Source: Phyllobacterium chamaecytisi
Lineage (GTDB): Bacteria; Pseudomonadota; Alphaproteobacteria; Rhizobiales; Rhizobiaceae
Length of the DNA: 64,000 bases
Reading direction: 5' to 3'
NCBI RefSeq assembly: GCF_020164455.1
Contig: NZ_JAIQWW010000002.1
Location: 248,001 to 312,000, forward strand
In this document: positions 1-9,469 of the stretch, one piece after another
Layout of the letters: every line of letters begins with the position of its first letter
Numbering within the stretch: the first letter of the stretch is position 1
Program-made: the position numbers and the translations under genes
The notes under the pieces: generated by a model
Databases searched by the model: none
What the model saw: the letters and a program-made list of their open reading frames with translations, nothing else
What the model was told of the DNA's origin: nothing

Positions 1-1024
1 AGTTGGCTTTGATGGTGGGAATCTCGGGCTCGAGTTTCTCAGGATCCGAATGCAGAATCTTGATCTTCGACAAAGGCGTGCGATCCGCCTTTTCCTTGAC
101 GTCCGGGTGGAATGATCTCAGCCCGCCGAAATCACTGTTGAGCTGCTGCGCATCGAGCGAAAAGAGGAATGCGTAGAACAACTTGGCGGCATTCGGATTG
201 GGGGCCTGTTTCAGAACCGCTGCATTACCGACGGCAAGCGGTGTACCTTCGTCCGGGTAAACGATCTTGATGGGTTTTCCCTCGTCGATGAGACGGAAGA
301 CGTTGTATTCATTGCCATCGACTTCGAGTGCCCGTTCGCCTTGAGCGAGTTTCTTCGGAGGCTCGGTCGAAGATTGCACCTGCATTATGTTTTGCTTGCC
401 GAGCTTTTCGAAATAGTCCCAGCCAAGAAGCTGACTCAGCACGAATGTCGAAGTCATCACCGTGCCGCTATAACCCGGATGCGCCTTGACCATCTTGTCC
501 TTGAAACGCGGGTCGAGCAGATCTTCCCACGTCTTCGGAGCGTCGGCATCCTTCATCAAGTCTGTACGGTAGGCGATGACGGATAGATGTGCGCGGTAGG
601 CGGCGAAGTTACCGTCGGGATCGCGCTCATCGGCAGGCCATTTGTCGGCCACTTCCTGCGGCACCATGGGTGCAAGCCAGCCCTGGCGCTTGAAATATTC
701 GAAGTGCACTGCATCGGAAGTTTCGATCACGTCTGCATTATAGATGCCGGTCGAGTACTCCTGACCGATGCGCTGGAAGACGCGTTCGGATCCGGCGCGT
801 TCTACTTGTACTGCTATGCCCGGGTACTTGGATTTGAAGAGTTCGGCGAGCTTTTCGGCGACCGCGACGTCGGTAGCGGTATAGAATACTACCTTGCCTT
901 CAGCCTTGGCGGCTGCTTCGAGCTCGGGTGTAATCTGGTAGGGCGCCGGTGCTTCAGCCCAGGCGGCGGGTGAGGCCGCCAGTCCCGTGGCCAAGAGTGC
1001 GGCAGATAGAGCTTTCTTCCACAT
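1..1024 (-). CDS. ABC transporter periplasmic substrate-binding protein (iron/polyamine type), 3' end outside window
   Basis: Partial gene read leftward; the C-terminus lies beyond base 1. The start is the ATG at 1024, with a GGGAGGA ribosome site about 8 bases upstream. The protein opens with a classic Sec signal (MWKKALSAALLATGLAAS, cleavage after AWA) and continues in the style of family 1/6 binding proteins such as FbpA/AfuA (VVFYTATD near the start, TWEDLLDPRFKDK in the middle). It would deliver a small ligand, perhaps ferric iron, a polyamine or a phosphonate, to an inner-membrane permease. The ATPase gene lies 14 bases upstream in the same direction, so the two are cotranscribed; the permeases are presumably to the left. 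The substrate cannot be told from sequence. Confidence 0.85.
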   Translation of the reverse strand, partial: MWKKALSAALLATGLAASPAAWAEAPAPYQITPELEAAAKAEGKVVFYTATDVAVAEKLAELFKSKYPGIAVQVERAGSERVFQRIGQEYSTGIYNADVIETSDAVHFEYFKRQGWLAPMVPQEVADKWPADERDPDGNFAAYRAHLSVIAYRTDLMKDADAPKTWEDLLDPRFKDKMVKAHPGYSGTVMTSTFVLSQLLGWDYFEKLGKQNIMQVQSSTEPPKKLAQGERALEVDGNEYNVFRLIDEGKPIKIVYPDEGTPLAVGNAAVLKQAPNPNAAKLFYAFLFSLDAQQLNSDFGGLRSFHPDVKEKADRTPLSKIKILHSDPEKLEPEIPTIKAN

Positions 1025-1038
1025 GCATAGTTCCTCCC

Positions 1039-2106
1039 TTATTGTGCGAGCGCCCGGCATTTCTCTGGTGGGAAATGCAGCCATACTTCTTGGCCAACCG
1101 GGATCGCAACGTTGACTGGCGCGACTGTGCGCACCGTTTCTCCACCAGCGATTGAAACGAGATAGTCCCGGTGCGAACCGAGATAGATTTGCCGCGTGAC
1201 TGTGCCGACCGTCACATTCGTGTCGGCACTCTTGGGCTTGGCCGACGACAGTTCGATGTCATGATGCCGAACCGAAACTGCTGTTTTTCCGGAAGCCGCG
1301 GTGCTCCCGCTGCCGCATCGGAGCACAAGCCCGCCTTCGCCAATAACGCTATGTTTATCGCCGCGGGTGCCGCTGAGAATATTGGTACCGCCAATGAAGC
1401 GGGCGACAAATTCAGTCTCCGGACGTTCATAGATATCTTCCGGCGAACCTGCTTGCTCGATACGGCCGTCATTCATGACGACGATCATGTCGGCGGTGGT
1501 CATGGCCTCCGCCTGATCATGCGTCACATAGACCGTCGTGTAGCGAAATTCGTCGTGAAGCCGGCGGATCTCAAAGCGCATTTCCTCGCGCAGATTGGCG
1601 TCGAGGTTTGAAAGCGGCTCGTCAAGCAGCAGGATTTCAGGCTTGATGACCAGTGCTCGTGCCAGCGATACACGCTGCTGCTGACCGCCGGAGAGTTCGC
1701 CCGGATAGCGATTTTCCAGCGGAAGGAGTTGTGTGGCCGAGAGGATAGTCCGGACGCTCTTGGTCACTTCCGATTGTGGAAGACGCCGCAGCTTCAGGCC
1801 GTAAGCCACATTCTCGAAGACCGTCATGTGCGGCCATAGCGCGTAGCTTTGGAAGATCATCGACATGTTGCGCCCCTCGGGCGGTACGGTCGAATGAGCT
1901 GAAGATATGGTCTTTCCGCCGACGCGTATCTCGCCCGCATTGGCTGGAACGAAGCCTGCGATAAGCCTTAGCGTTGTTGTCTTGCCGCAGCCAGAGGGCC
2001 CAAGAAGGCAAACGAGTTTGCCTTTATCGACGGATAGGTTGACGCCTTTGACAACCGTAAGCGGACCGTAGCTCTTGGTCAGGCCGTCTAATTCCAGGAA
2101 TGCCAT
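1039..2106 (-). CDS. ABC transporter ATP-binding protein (FbpC/PotA type)
   Basis: 355-residue nucleotide-binding subunit for the importer whose binding protein follows 14 bases downstream. Visible motifs: Walker A GPSGCGKTT, signature LSGGQQQR, Walker B LLLDEP, H-loop THDQAE, then a C-terminal TOBE-like regulatory domain from about residue 240, as in the PotA/FbpC/UgpC group. An in-frame extension reaches 2166, but the ATG at 2106 is preceded by GGGAGGTGG and matches the usual family start (MAFLELDGL), so I chose it. ATP hydrolysis in the cytoplasm would drive import. The gene is transcribed away from the FadR-type regulator at 2333, with which it shares a 226-base intergenic region. Confidence 0.9.
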   Translation of the reverse strand: MAFLELDGLTKSYGPLTVVKGVNLSVDKGKLVCLLGPSGCGKTTTLRLIAGFVPANAGEIRVGGKTISSAHSTVPPEGRNMSMIFQSYALWPHMTVFENVAYGLKLRRLPQSEVTKSVRTILSATQLLPLENRYPGELSGGQQQRVSLARALVIKPEILLLDEPLSNLDANLREEMRFEIRRLHDEFRYTTVYVTHDQAEAMTTADMIVVMNDGRIEQAGSPEDIYERPETEFVARFIGGTNILSGTRGDKHSVIGEGGLVLRCGSGSTAASGKTAVSVRHHDIELSSAKPKSADTNVTVGTVTRQIYLGSHRDYLVSIAGGETVRTVAPVNVAIPVGQEVWLHFPPEKCRALAQ

Positions 2107-2191
2107 TCCACCTCCCGAGTGTTCACGGAACCCGACAGGTCGGTTTTCCGCTGATATTGGCTTCATCGAAACGTACGGAGCAAATTGAAGA

Positions 2192-2272
2192 CTGTCAACA
2201 GATTACTATTTTCAACTTCTTCACATTGAGTTGTAAGAGTGTTTAGAGGGACCAGCCCTGTCCTGTTGACAG
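2192..2272. promoter_or_regulatory. Two inverted 10-base operator-like sites between the divergent transporter loci
   Basis: CTGTCAACAG at 2192-2201 and its exact reverse complement CTGTTGACAG at 2263-2272 lie 61 bases apart in the intergenic region. Each is itself nearly palindromic and is followed by AGAT. FadR/FCD-type GntR regulators often bind short palindromes in their own promoters, so these are good candidates for autoregulation by the gene at 2333 and possibly for control of the divergent ATPase gene. Function is inferred. Confidence 0.45.
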
Positions 2273-2294
2273 ATATCCTACAAGTGGCTATCTA
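2266..2294 (+). promoter_or_regulatory. Candidate sigma-70 promoter of the regulator-transporter operon
   Basis: A perfect TTGACA at 2266-2271 is followed after 17 bases by TATCTA at 2289-2294, a weak -10 match. The -35 box lies inside the right-hand CTGTTGACAG site, so a bound regulator would block polymerase. The ATG of the regulator gene is 38 bases downstream of the -10 box. Confidence 0.4.
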
Positions 2295-2332
2295 GTCTAA
2301 ACTGTACCATCACCGAGATTGGAATCCGCATA

Positions 2333-3064
2333 ATGGCGTTCAAATCCCTCAAGCCTCTGCACCGCGCGCCCCTGCTGCATGTGTCAGTGCAAGAAAGCTT
2401 GCGGGCTTACATCAACGAAAATGGTCTGGAAGCAGGCGCGCCGATGCCGCCCGAAGGCGAACTCGCCAGCCAGCTCGGCGTCAGCCGGAACTCGTTGCGC
2501 GAAGGTATCAAGGCATTGGAGTCGGTGGGTGTTCTGGAGTCGCGGCGAGGTGTTGGCGTCTTCGTCAAGGCATTCTCCTTCGAGCCGCTTCTTGATAATC
2601 TTGCCTATGGCTTGGGCGGGGCGCTGCGACAGATCGAGGAAGTGCTGGAGATTCGCAGGACTCTCGAAGTCGGCTTGATCGCCAAAACGCTGCAGAAAAT
2701 CACTGACGAAGATATCCGGGAGCTACGGCAGGTCGTGGCTCGCATGCGCATCCATGCCGAGCGCAATGAAGCGTTTGTCGACGAAGACAGGCTTTTTCAC
2801 CGGCTGCTTTTCCGCTGTCAGGAAAATGAGACGCTCGTGCGGCTCATCGAGGTGTTCTGGCTCGCGTTCTACAAAGCGTCCGATTTCGTCAATCTGGAAA
2901 ATACAGATCCGATGGCGACATGGCGTGATCATGAGGCGATCGTTGACGCTGTCGAGGCAAGAAATCTCGAAGACGCCCGCAACCGCCTCGACAGTCATTA
3001 CGAGGGGATCGCTCGAGTGATTGCACATAACAAGACCAATACGACAAATGGGAGGATACCATGA
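2333..3064 (+). CDS. FadR-subfamily GntR transcriptional regulator (FCD domain)
   Basis: 243 residues. The N-terminal winged helix-turn-helix is clear (about 15-85; motif GELASQLGVSRNSLREGIKALESVGVL split over the recognition helix), followed by an all-helical FCD ligand domain (about 95-225) with the acidic and histidine positions typical of metal/acid-binding FCD proteins. It is the first gene of the operon and its TGA overlaps the ATG of the binding-protein gene (ATGA at 3061-3064), so it is translationally coupled to it. FCD regulators usually sense sugar acids, keto acids or amino acids, which fits the two DapA-family lyases downstream. Probably represses this operon until its ligand is present. 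Confidence 0.92.
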   Translation: MAFKSLKPLHRAPLLHVSVQESLRAYINENGLEAGAPMPPEGELASQLGVSRNSLREGIKALESVGVLESRRGVGVFVKAFSFEPLLDNLAYGLGGALRQIEEVLEIRRTLEVGLIAKTLQKITDEDIRELRQVVARMRIHAERNEAFVDEDRLFHRLLFRCQENETLVRLIEVFWLAFYKASDFVNLENTDPMATWRDHEAIVDAVEARNLEDARNRLDSHYEGIARVIAHNKTNTTNGRIP

Positions 3065-4641
3065 AACTACGAATGATGGCTTCAGCGCTGGCACTGTCAG
3101 TGGCGCTGATTGGAGGCGTAACATTGGCGCCGGTTGCAGCGCAATCCGCAACCTTGTCGGGTGGATTCGATGTCGGGCCGGGAGGGTTCCAGGGAAACTT
3201 CAACCCGCTCGCGGCAACAGCCGGATTTACCTGGCTCAGTGTCTATTTCGAGCCGCTAGTCACCTATGACGACAAACTGCAGAAGGTCGTCGGTGTGCTG
3301 GCGGATAGCTATGAAGTCAGTCCGGATCAAATGACTTATACGTTCAAGCTTGCGGACGCCAAATGGCATGACGGCAAGCCGTTTACCTCCAAGGACGCGA
3401 AGTTCACCATGGGTCTGGCCATGGACGCGAAATCGGGGTCCGTCCTTGCTGCGAGATTGAAAGCAGTCTCATCAGTCGAAGCTCCGGACGATCATACCCT
3501 GATCGTCAAGCTGAGTGCGCCGAGCGCGAGTACTCTCGACACAATGACCAAGGTGATGATGCTGCCGGAACATGCATTGGCATCGATACCGGCAGATCAA
3601 CTCGCCAAAAACGCATGGTGGTCGACCTCGCCAATCGGGACCGGGCCTTTCAAGTTCACCAAATACGTCACCGATCAATATGTGGAACTTGCCGCCAACA
3701 CTGATTATCGCGGAGGAAAACCGGCACTCGAGCGGGTGATCAACCGATACTTCGCCAATCCGGCAGCCGCGATTGCTGCCCTTCGCGCCGGTGAAATCCA
3801 GTTCACATACGTCGATTCGAACGATGTCTCGACATTCAAGGGCGATGAAGCTTTCAAGGTCATCGAAGGCGACAGCTTCGTGGTCAACTATCTTGGCTTC
3901 AATCATGAGTCGCCGATCTGGAAAGATCCGCGGGTCCGCAAAGCGGTTATGTATGCCATCAACCGCGATGCCATCATCAAGAGCCTTTATGCGGGTGCTG
4001 CCAAGCCGGCCAATTGCGCCTATGTCGCGGACCAGCTGATGCCACAGGGCATTGACCCTTATGCCTACGATCCGGAAAAGGCGAAGCAACTTCTGGATGA
4101 AGCCGGATGGTCGCAGATCAATGGCGACAAGCCGATTACCCTTCTGACCTACTACACGACCCCTCTCGCGACCAATGTGCTCGCCGCCGTGCAAGCCATG
4201 CTTTCGCAGGTGGGGATCAATGTCGTGCCGCGCGCCGTCGATACACCGACCTACAACAGCATCGTCCTGAACCCGAAGCCGGACGTCGCGCAGTTCCAGC
4301 TGGTCTATGCCGGTCTTCAGAACGGGCCTGATGCGGGTAGTATCAATGTCGGTCTCAATGAAAAGCAGATCCCGCCAGCGGGCCCCAATGTGGTGCGTGC
4401 GCGTATGCCGGAACTCAACAAAGCGCTGGATACCGCTCTTGCCGAGCCCGACGCGTCCAAGCGCGATAGCCGCTATCAGGATGTTTGCAAGGTCATGAAT
4501 ACCGACTTGCCCTGGGCAACCCTGTGGGTGGCGAACCGTTATGGTGTTGTGTCGTCAAAGGTCAAGGATTTCATCTGGACACCGGCGCCGGGTGGCGGCC
4601 CCTATCAGGCTCATCCGGAAAAATGGTCACTCGGCGAATAA
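3061..4641 (+). CDS. Peptide/nickel-type ABC transporter substrate-binding protein (family 5)
   Basis: 526 residues, the normal size of DppA/OppA-class binding proteins. Signal peptide at 1-29 (Ala-rich, cleavage around VAAQSA); then the family-5 hallmarks, including YTFKLADAKWHDGKPFTSKD (about 95-115), a PIGTGPFKF block near 200 and a DPRVRKAVMYAINRD block near 295. It binds a solute in the periplasm for the permease pair that follows. Despite the family name, members also carry sugars, opines and other compounds; the lyases in the operon suggest the substrate may not be a peptide. No lipobox, so it is soluble. Confidence 0.92.
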   Translation: MKLRMMASALALSVALIGGVTLAPVAAQSATLSGGFDVGPGGFQGNFNPLAATAGFTWLSVYFEPLVTYDDKLQKVVGVLADSYEVSPDQMTYTFKLADAKWHDGKPFTSKDAKFTMGLAMDAKSGSVLAARLKAVSSVEAPDDHTLIVKLSAPSASTLDTMTKVMMLPEHALASIPADQLAKNAWWSTSPIGTGPFKFTKYVTDQYVELAANTDYRGGKPALERVINRYFANPAAAIAALRAGEIQFTYVDSNDVSTFKGDEAFKVIEGDSFVVNYLGFNHESPIWKDPRVRKAVMYAINRDAIIKSLYAGAAKPANCAYVADQLMPQGIDPYAYDPEKAKQLLDEAGWSQINGDKPITLLTYYTTPLATNVLAAVQAMLSQVGINVVPRAVDTPTYNSIVLNPKPDVAQFQLVYAGLQNGPDAGSINVGLNEKQIPPAGPNVVRARMPELNKALDTALAEPDASKRDSRYQDVCKVMNTDLPWATLWVANRYGVVSSKVKDFIWTPAPGGGPYQAHPEKWSLGE

Positions 4642-4666
4642 TCGCTCGCGCCTGATCGTAGTTCGA

Positions 4667-4686
4667 GGGGTGGCGCTGGCCACCCC
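4667..4686 (+). other. Intra-operon stem-loop after the binding-protein gene
   Basis: GGGGTGGC-GCTG-GCCACCCC is a perfect 8-base stem with a 4-base loop in the 62-base gap between the binding-protein and permease genes. No T-run follows, so it is not a standard terminator. Hairpins at this place commonly protect the upstream mRNA and let the binding protein be made in excess over the permeases. Confidence 0.6.
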
Positions 4687-4703
4687 GGCAAAACGGAACG
4701 AAA

Positions 4704-5663
4704 ATGCTTCAATACAGTCTTCGACGTCTGCTGATAGGAGTAGGCATGCTCCTTGCCTTGAGCGTGCTTATCTTCTTGCTGTTGCGTCTCACCCCCGGCG
4801 ATCCGATCGATGCCTATATCGATCCGAACATCCCGATGTCGCCAGAGCAGCTTTCCGAACTGCGCAGCCAGCTTGGGCTCGACAGACCCTTGCCGGTTCA
4901 ATATCTGGCGTGGCTGCAACAGGCCATTTCGGGGAACCTCGGCTTCTCGATCAAGCGCCAGGATCAGCCGGTGCTGGATCTGGTGTTGTCGCGCATCGGT
5001 CCCACAGTCCTGTTGATGGGATCGGCATTGGTCATCGCGATTATCGCGGGGATCGTCACTGGTGTTATCAGCGCGGTGCGGCGGAACTCGCCGGTGGACC
5101 TCTCATTCTCGGTCTTTGCACTTGTCGGCATTTCGAGCCCGGCATTTCTGAGCGCGCTGATAGGCCTCTATGTATTCGCCGTTCGCCTGAAATGGGCGCC
5201 ATCGGGTGGCATGCTGACGCCTGGTGCGGAATTTTCCATGGTTGACCTGCTCCATCATCTGATCTTGCCCGCAGCACTGCTCTCAATCGCGCAGGCTGCC
5301 CTGATCATGCGCTACATGCGCTCGTCACTGCTTGAAGTTCTCAATCAGGACTATGTGCGTACGGCGCGGGCGAAGGGCGTCAAGGAATTCTGGGTCATCG
5401 CCAAGCATGCGTTGCGCAATGCCTTGCTGCCCGTGGTGACGGTCATCGGCTCGACCATTGGCCTCGCGATCGGCGGCGCGATTTTCATCGAAAGCGTATT
5501 CAATTGGCCGGGCATGGGTCTGTTGTTGGTGAATGCCGTCGAGACGCGAGACTATCCGGTCATCATGGGCGCAACACTGATCATCGGGGCCTGTGTGATC
5601 GTGGTCAACCTTTTGACCGATATCACCTATGCGATCATCGATCCGCGTATCAAGGTCGGTTGA
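4704..5663 (+). CDS. Dpp/Opp-type ABC transporter permease, DppB family
   Basis: 319-residue inner-membrane protein. It has the N-terminal helix ([27 protein letters not shown]) typical of DppB-type permeases, six predicted membrane segments, and the cytoplasmic EAA loop near residue 215-235 ([23 protein letters not shown]) that contacts the ATPases. It forms the translocation channel with the DppC-type protein encoded next. The coding start is the ATG at 4704, preceded by an A-rich weak ribosome site (AACGGAACG). Confidence 0.93.
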   Translation: MLQYSLRRLLIGVGMLLALSVLIFLLLRLTPGDPIDAYIDPNIPMSPEQLSELRSQLGLDRPLPVQYLAWLQQAISGNLGFSIKRQDQPVLDLVLSRIGPTVLLMGSALVIAIIAGIVTGVISAVRRNSPVDLSFSVFALVGISSPAFLSALIGLYVFAVRLKWAPSGGMLTPGAEFSMVDLLHHLILPAALLSIAQAALIMRYMRSSLLEVLNQDYVRTARAKGVKEFWVIAKHALRNALLPVVTVIGSTIGLAIGGAIFIESVFNWPGMGLLLVNAVETRDYPVIMGATLIIGACVIVVNLLTDITYAIIDPRIKVG

Positions 5664-5664
5664 G

Positions 5665-6540
5665 ATGCTTGCACGCACCCCTTCCCACAGTCCCGGTCCG
5701 ATGGCGCGCGCATTCCACCGTTTTGGCCACAACAAGGCGGCGCTGTTCGGTGTTTGCATCATTCTGCCGATGCTCGCGATGATCCTGTCCTATCCTTTGT
5801 GGTGGACGTTCAAGCCGAACGACATCGATCTGCTCGCCATGAACAGCGGACCGACGGCTACCCATTGGTTCGGAACCGATGGTGTCGGCCGCGATGTTTT
5901 CGTGCGTGTTCTGGAGGGCGGCCGCATTTCCCTGCTGGTCGCTGTAGCCTCGACAATCATCTCGGCGATCATCGGGTTTCTGGTAGGCGCTATATCGGCG
6001 CTTGCCGGTCGCTGGGCCGACGCCGTCACCATGCGTTTCGTCGATCTGGTCATGACCCTCCCGCCGGTCATCTTCCTGCTGGTGCTGGCGTCGATTGCCG
6101 GTACGGGCATCTGGCCGACGGTGCTTGTCATCTCGCTGCTGTCATGGCCACTCCTGTCCCGCATGATCCGCTCGAGGCTGCTTGAACTCCGGGAACGGGA
6201 TTTCGTTTTGGCTTCGCGCGGCATGGGAGCAGGGCTCGGGCATCTGCTGTTCCGGCATGGCCTGCCGAACTCCATCGATATCCTCGTCGTCTATGCGACA
6301 CTCCAGATTGCCAATGCAATCCTTCTTGAGGCCGGACTGTCGTTCCTCGGTCTCGGTATTGCACCACCCGCCGCCAGCTGGGGCAACATGCTCAACGCAG
6401 CGCGCTCGACGGCCGTTCTCGAACAATTCCCCTGGCAATGGCTGTTCCCCGGTGGGGCTCTGGTCCTTGCCGTCCTTGCAATCAACTTTATTGGCGATGG
6501 TCTAAGGGATGCCTTCGATCCTCGCGCCGAACTGAACTGA
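5665..6540 (+). CDS. Dpp/Opp-type ABC transporter permease, DppC family
   Basis: 291 residues; second channel subunit. The frame is open back to 5629, but the ATG at 5665, one base after the dppB-like stop, has AAGGTCGG upstream and gives the usual short DppC N-terminus ([14 protein letters not shown]). The family OppC N-domain is followed by a [20 protein letters not shown] block (about 60-80), five to six membrane helices and the EAA loop ([14 protein letters not shown]) near 185. Cotranscribed with the whole operon. Confidence 0.92.
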   Translation: MLARTPSHSPGPMARAFHRFGHNKAALFGVCIILPMLAMILSYPLWWTFKPNDIDLLAMNSGPTATHWFGTDGVGRDVFVRVLEGGRISLLVAVASTIISAIIGFLVGAISALAGRWADAVTMRFVDLVMTLPPVIFLLVLASIAGTGIWPTVLVISLLSWPLLSRMIRSRLLELRERDFVLASRGMGAGLGHLLFRHGLPNSIDILVVYATLQIANAILLEAGLSFLGLGIAPPAASWGNMLNAARSTAVLEQFPWQWLFPGGALVLAVLAINFIGDGLRDAFDPRAELN

Positions 6541-6558
6541 CAAAGAAAGAAAGCGAAA

Positions 6559-7476
6559 ATGACCAAATTTCATGGGGTTGTTCCTCCCGTCGTAACACCT
6601 CTCAATCCGGATTTCACTGTAGACTACCCGTCCTACACGCGCGTGCTCGAACATCTGCTCGGCGCGGGCTGCCACGGCGTATTCGTTCTCGGATCGACCA
6701 GCGAAGTGGTGTTCCATAACGATAGAACCAGGCAGGAAATTCTCGAACACTCGGTCAAGATCGTCAATGGCCGCGTGCCGGTCATTGCAGGCGTTCTCGA
6801 TGCAACGACCGACAATGTCATTGGCCATGCCAAGGTCGCCAAGGCAGCGGGTGCTGCCGCCGTTGTCGTGACAGCACCGTATTACACTGTCACCAGCCAG
6901 CCGGAGATCATCGACCATTTCCGCTATATCAAGGATGCCGTCGATGTTCCGCTCGTCGCCTATGACATCCCTGTCTGCGTTCACGCCAAGCTGGCTCGAT
7001 CGACTGTGACGACGCTAGCTAAGGAAGGCACCATTATCGGCCTCAAGGATTCCAGTGGCGATGACGGCAATTTCCGCTACGCCTTGCTGGATCTCGCCGA
7101 GAACAAGGACATCTTCCTGATGACCGGCTCCGAGATCGTCGTCGACAATGCGCTGTCGATGGGCGCGCATGGTGTAGTCCCGGGTCTCGCCAATGTGGAT
7201 CCGCATGGCTACGTCCGCCTGTGGGATGCGGCGCAACGCGGCGATTGGGCGGCCGCGCGCAAGGAGCAGGAACGGCTCTGCCGCCTCTTCGAGATCGTCT
7301 GGGTGGCCCAAAGCCGCGTCAGCGGCGGCGCGTCCGGCGTGGGCGGTTTCAAGACTGCCATGCGCAGCCTTGGCATCATTGATACGAACGTCATGCCAAG
7401 ACCGAGACAGGCACTCGATGCTGCAGAATCCGCGAAGATCGACGCGATCCTGCGCTCTACCGGGCTGCTTGGCTGA
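6559..7476 (+). CDS. DapA-family lyase/dehydratase (dihydrodipicolinate synthase superfamily), copy 1
   Basis: 305 residues, one TIM-barrel domain. The Schiff-base lysine sits in [10 protein letters not shown] (about residue 160), the catalytic tyrosine in YDIP (about 134), and the pyruvate/keto-acid pocket in VLGSTSE (about 45-51). The family includes true DapA, N-acetylneuraminate lyase, keto-deoxy-sugar-acid dehydratases and hydroxyproline-pathway enzymes. Its position between permease and ATPase genes of an importer argues for a catabolic role on the imported compound rather than lysine synthesis. I cannot assign the substrate. Nineteen bases separate it from the permease stop. Confidence 0.85.
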   Translation: MTKFHGVVPPVVTPLNPDFTVDYPSYTRVLEHLLGAGCHGVFVLGSTSEVVFHNDRTRQEILEHSVKIVNGRVPVIAGVLDATTDNVIGHAKVAKAAGAAAVVVTAPYYTVTSQPEIIDHFRYIKDAVDVPLVAYDIPVCVHAKLARSTVTTLAKEGTIIGLKDSSGDDGNFRYALLDLAENKDIFLMTGSEIVVDNALSMGAHGVVPGLANVDPHGYVRLWDAAQRGDWAAARKEQERLCRLFEIVWVAQSRVSGGASGVGGFKTAMRSLGIIDTNVMPRPRQALDAAESAKIDAILRSTGLLG

Positions 7477-7484
7477 GGCTGGAT

Positions 7485-8507
7485 ATGGACAAGCGCGCCG
7501 ATCCCATTCTCGACATTCGCGGGCTGCGAACAATCTTCCGCACTCGCGGCGGCGAGATTACCGCTGTCGATGGTATCGATCTATCGGTCGCCGCCGGCGA
7601 AACGGTTGCGCTTGTCGGCGAATCCGGTTCCGGCAAATCCGTGACCAGCCTGTCGGTCATGGGCCTGTTGACCCGCAATGTCGGTGCGATTGCTGCCGGG
7701 AGTATCCACTTCAAAAGCAAGGATGGCGCTGTTCGTGACCTCGTCACGCTGGATGACGAACAGATGCGGAGAATCCGCGGCGACGACATCGGCATGGTGT
7801 TCCAGGAGCCAATGTCCAGTCTCAACCCGGTGTTCACGGTGGGTGATCAGATCGCTGAGCCGATCCGCATTCATCGCGATGCCGACCGGAAATCAGCAAT
7901 GAATTCGGCGGTCGGGCTTCTCGATCAGGTAGGCATCCCCGATGCGAGACGCCGGGCAGGACAGTATCCGCACGAGCTTTCGGGCGGCATGCGGCAGCGC
8001 GCGACCATCGCCATGGCACTGGCCTGCGATCCGACACTGCTGATCGCCGACGAACCGACGACGGCTCTCGACGTGACTATCCAGGCGCAAATCCTCGATC
8101 TTCTGATCAAGCTGCAGCGTGAACGCGGTATGGGCATGCTTTTCGTCACGCATAACCTTGGCGTGGTGGCCGAGATCGCCCATCGCGTCGCGGTCATGTA
8201 TGCCGGGCGCATCGTCGAGGAGGGGCCTGTTGCCGAGGTTTTCCGCAACCCGCGCCATCCCTATACGCTGGGACTTCTGGCGTCGATGCCCCGGCTCGGC
8301 GACGCAACACGTATGAAGCAGGCTGGGCAGAAATTGGCGGCTATTCCGGGCGTTGTCCCCAGTCTTGCTGACATGCCGGACGGATGCGCATTTTCACCGC
8401 GCTGCAGCTATGCAATCGATGCCTGTCGCGCAGCAGTGCCCGCACTCGCCGAGGTCAATACGATGCATCGGAGCCGCTGCATACGGTGGCAGGAGGTGGG
8501 CCGATGA
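7485..8507 (+). CDS. Dpp/Opp-type ABC transporter ATPase, DppD family
   Basis: 340 residues. Walker A GESGSGKS, signature LSGGMRQR, Walker [13 protein letters not shown], switch His in THNLG, and the C-terminal oligopeptide/dipeptide extension with RHPYTLGLL and a Cys-containing tail (CAFSPRC) seen in DppD/OppD. It pairs with the DppF-type ATPase encoded immediately after; the ATG of that gene overlaps this stop (ATGA at 8504-8507). Confidence 0.92.
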   Translation: MDKRADPILDIRGLRTIFRTRGGEITAVDGIDLSVAAGETVALVGESGSGKSVTSLSVMGLLTRNVGAIAAGSIHFKSKDGAVRDLVTLDDEQMRRIRGDDIGMVFQEPMSSLNPVFTVGDQIAEPIRIHRDADRKSAMNSAVGLLDQVGIPDARRRAGQYPHELSGGMRQRATIAMALACDPTLLIADEPTTALDVTIQAQILDLLIKLQRERGMGMLFVTHNLGVVAEIAHRVAVMYAGRIVEEGPVAEVFRNPRHPYTLGLLASMPRLGDATRMKQAGQKLAAIPGVVPSLADMPDGCAFSPRCSYAIDACRAAVPALAEVNTMHRSRCIRWQEVGR

Positions 8508-9460
8508 GCGCTGCGCCATTCCTCACCATCCGCGATCTGGCCAAACACTATGTTTCCCGCGGCACGAAACTCAATATTCTGGAAGGCATCTCCTTCGATA
8601 TCGCGAAGGGGGAAGTGGTTGGACTGGTCGGCGAATCCGGCAGCGGCAAGACAACAATCGGCCGTTCGGTCCTGCGTCTGGTCGAGCCTTCGTCGGGTAG
8701 TGTAGAATTCGATGGCACAGAACTGACAACACTTTCGGCCGCGCAGATGCGACGGACGCGGCCTCGCATGCAGTATATTTTCCAGGATCCCTTTGCCAGC
8801 CTGTCGCCCCGCATGACCATCGGCGAGATTTTGACCGAAGGCTTGAAGATCCAGGGCATCGGCACCCGCAAGGAACGCATGGACCGGGCACGAAACGCTC
8901 TCGTGCAGGTCGATCTTCCCGCCGAAGCGGTCAACCGCTATGCACATGAGTTTTCCGGCGGGCAGCGTCAGCGCATTGGTATCGCACGCGCGCTGACGCT
9001 CGCACCGGAATTCATTGTCGCGGACGAGCCTGTTTCTGCGCTGGATGTGTCGATCCAGGCGCAGGTCATCAATCTCCTGCGCGATCTGCAGCAACGGCTC
9101 GGCTTGACCATGCTGTTCATCTCGCATGATCTCGCGGTTGTCGAATATATTTGCGATCGGGTGATTGTCCTCTATCTCGGCCGCATCATGGAGATTGCAT
9201 CAAGCGCTGATCTTTATGCGCGGCCGCAACATCCCTATACCCGTGCTTTGCTTTCCGCGATCCCGTCTCCGGATCCGAATGCGCCCCGCAACCGGCAAAT
9301 CCTGAAGGGTGATATTCCAAGCCCGGCCAATCCGCCGAGCGGCTGTGTTTTCCGGACACGTTGCCCCGTGGCGCTGGAGGCCTGCGCCCATACGGTACCG
9401 GAATTGCGGGAAGTTTCGCCTGGTCAATTCAAGGCCTGCATCCGCGATGATTTGAACTAG
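8504..9460 (+). CDS. Dpp/Opp-type ABC transporter ATPase, DppF family
   Basis: 318 residues. Walker [10 protein letters not shown], signature FSGGQRQR, Walker [12 protein letters not shown], switch His in ISHDLA, and a C-terminal QHPYTRALL extension with a CVFRTRC cysteine pair. The frame extends upstream to 8384, but the ATG at 8504 ([12 protein letters not shown]) gives the family start and lies behind AGGAGGTGGG. With the DppD-type subunit it forms the heterodimeric motor of the importer. Confidence 0.92.
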   Translation: MSAAPFLTIRDLAKHYVSRGTKLNILEGISFDIAKGEVVGLVGESGSGKTTIGRSVLRLVEPSSGSVEFDGTELTTLSAAQMRRTRPRMQYIFQDPFASLSPRMTIGEILTEGLKIQGIGTRKERMDRARNALVQVDLPAEAVNRYAHEFSGGQRQRIGIARALTLAPEFIVADEPVSALDVSIQAQVINLLRDLQQRLGLTMLFISHDLAVVEYICDRVIVLYLGRIMEIASSADLYARPQHPYTRALLSAIPSPDPNAPRNRQILKGDIPSPANPPSGCVFRTRCPVALEACAHTVPELREVSPGQFKACIRDDLN

Positions 9461-9469
9461 GAGCTCAGT

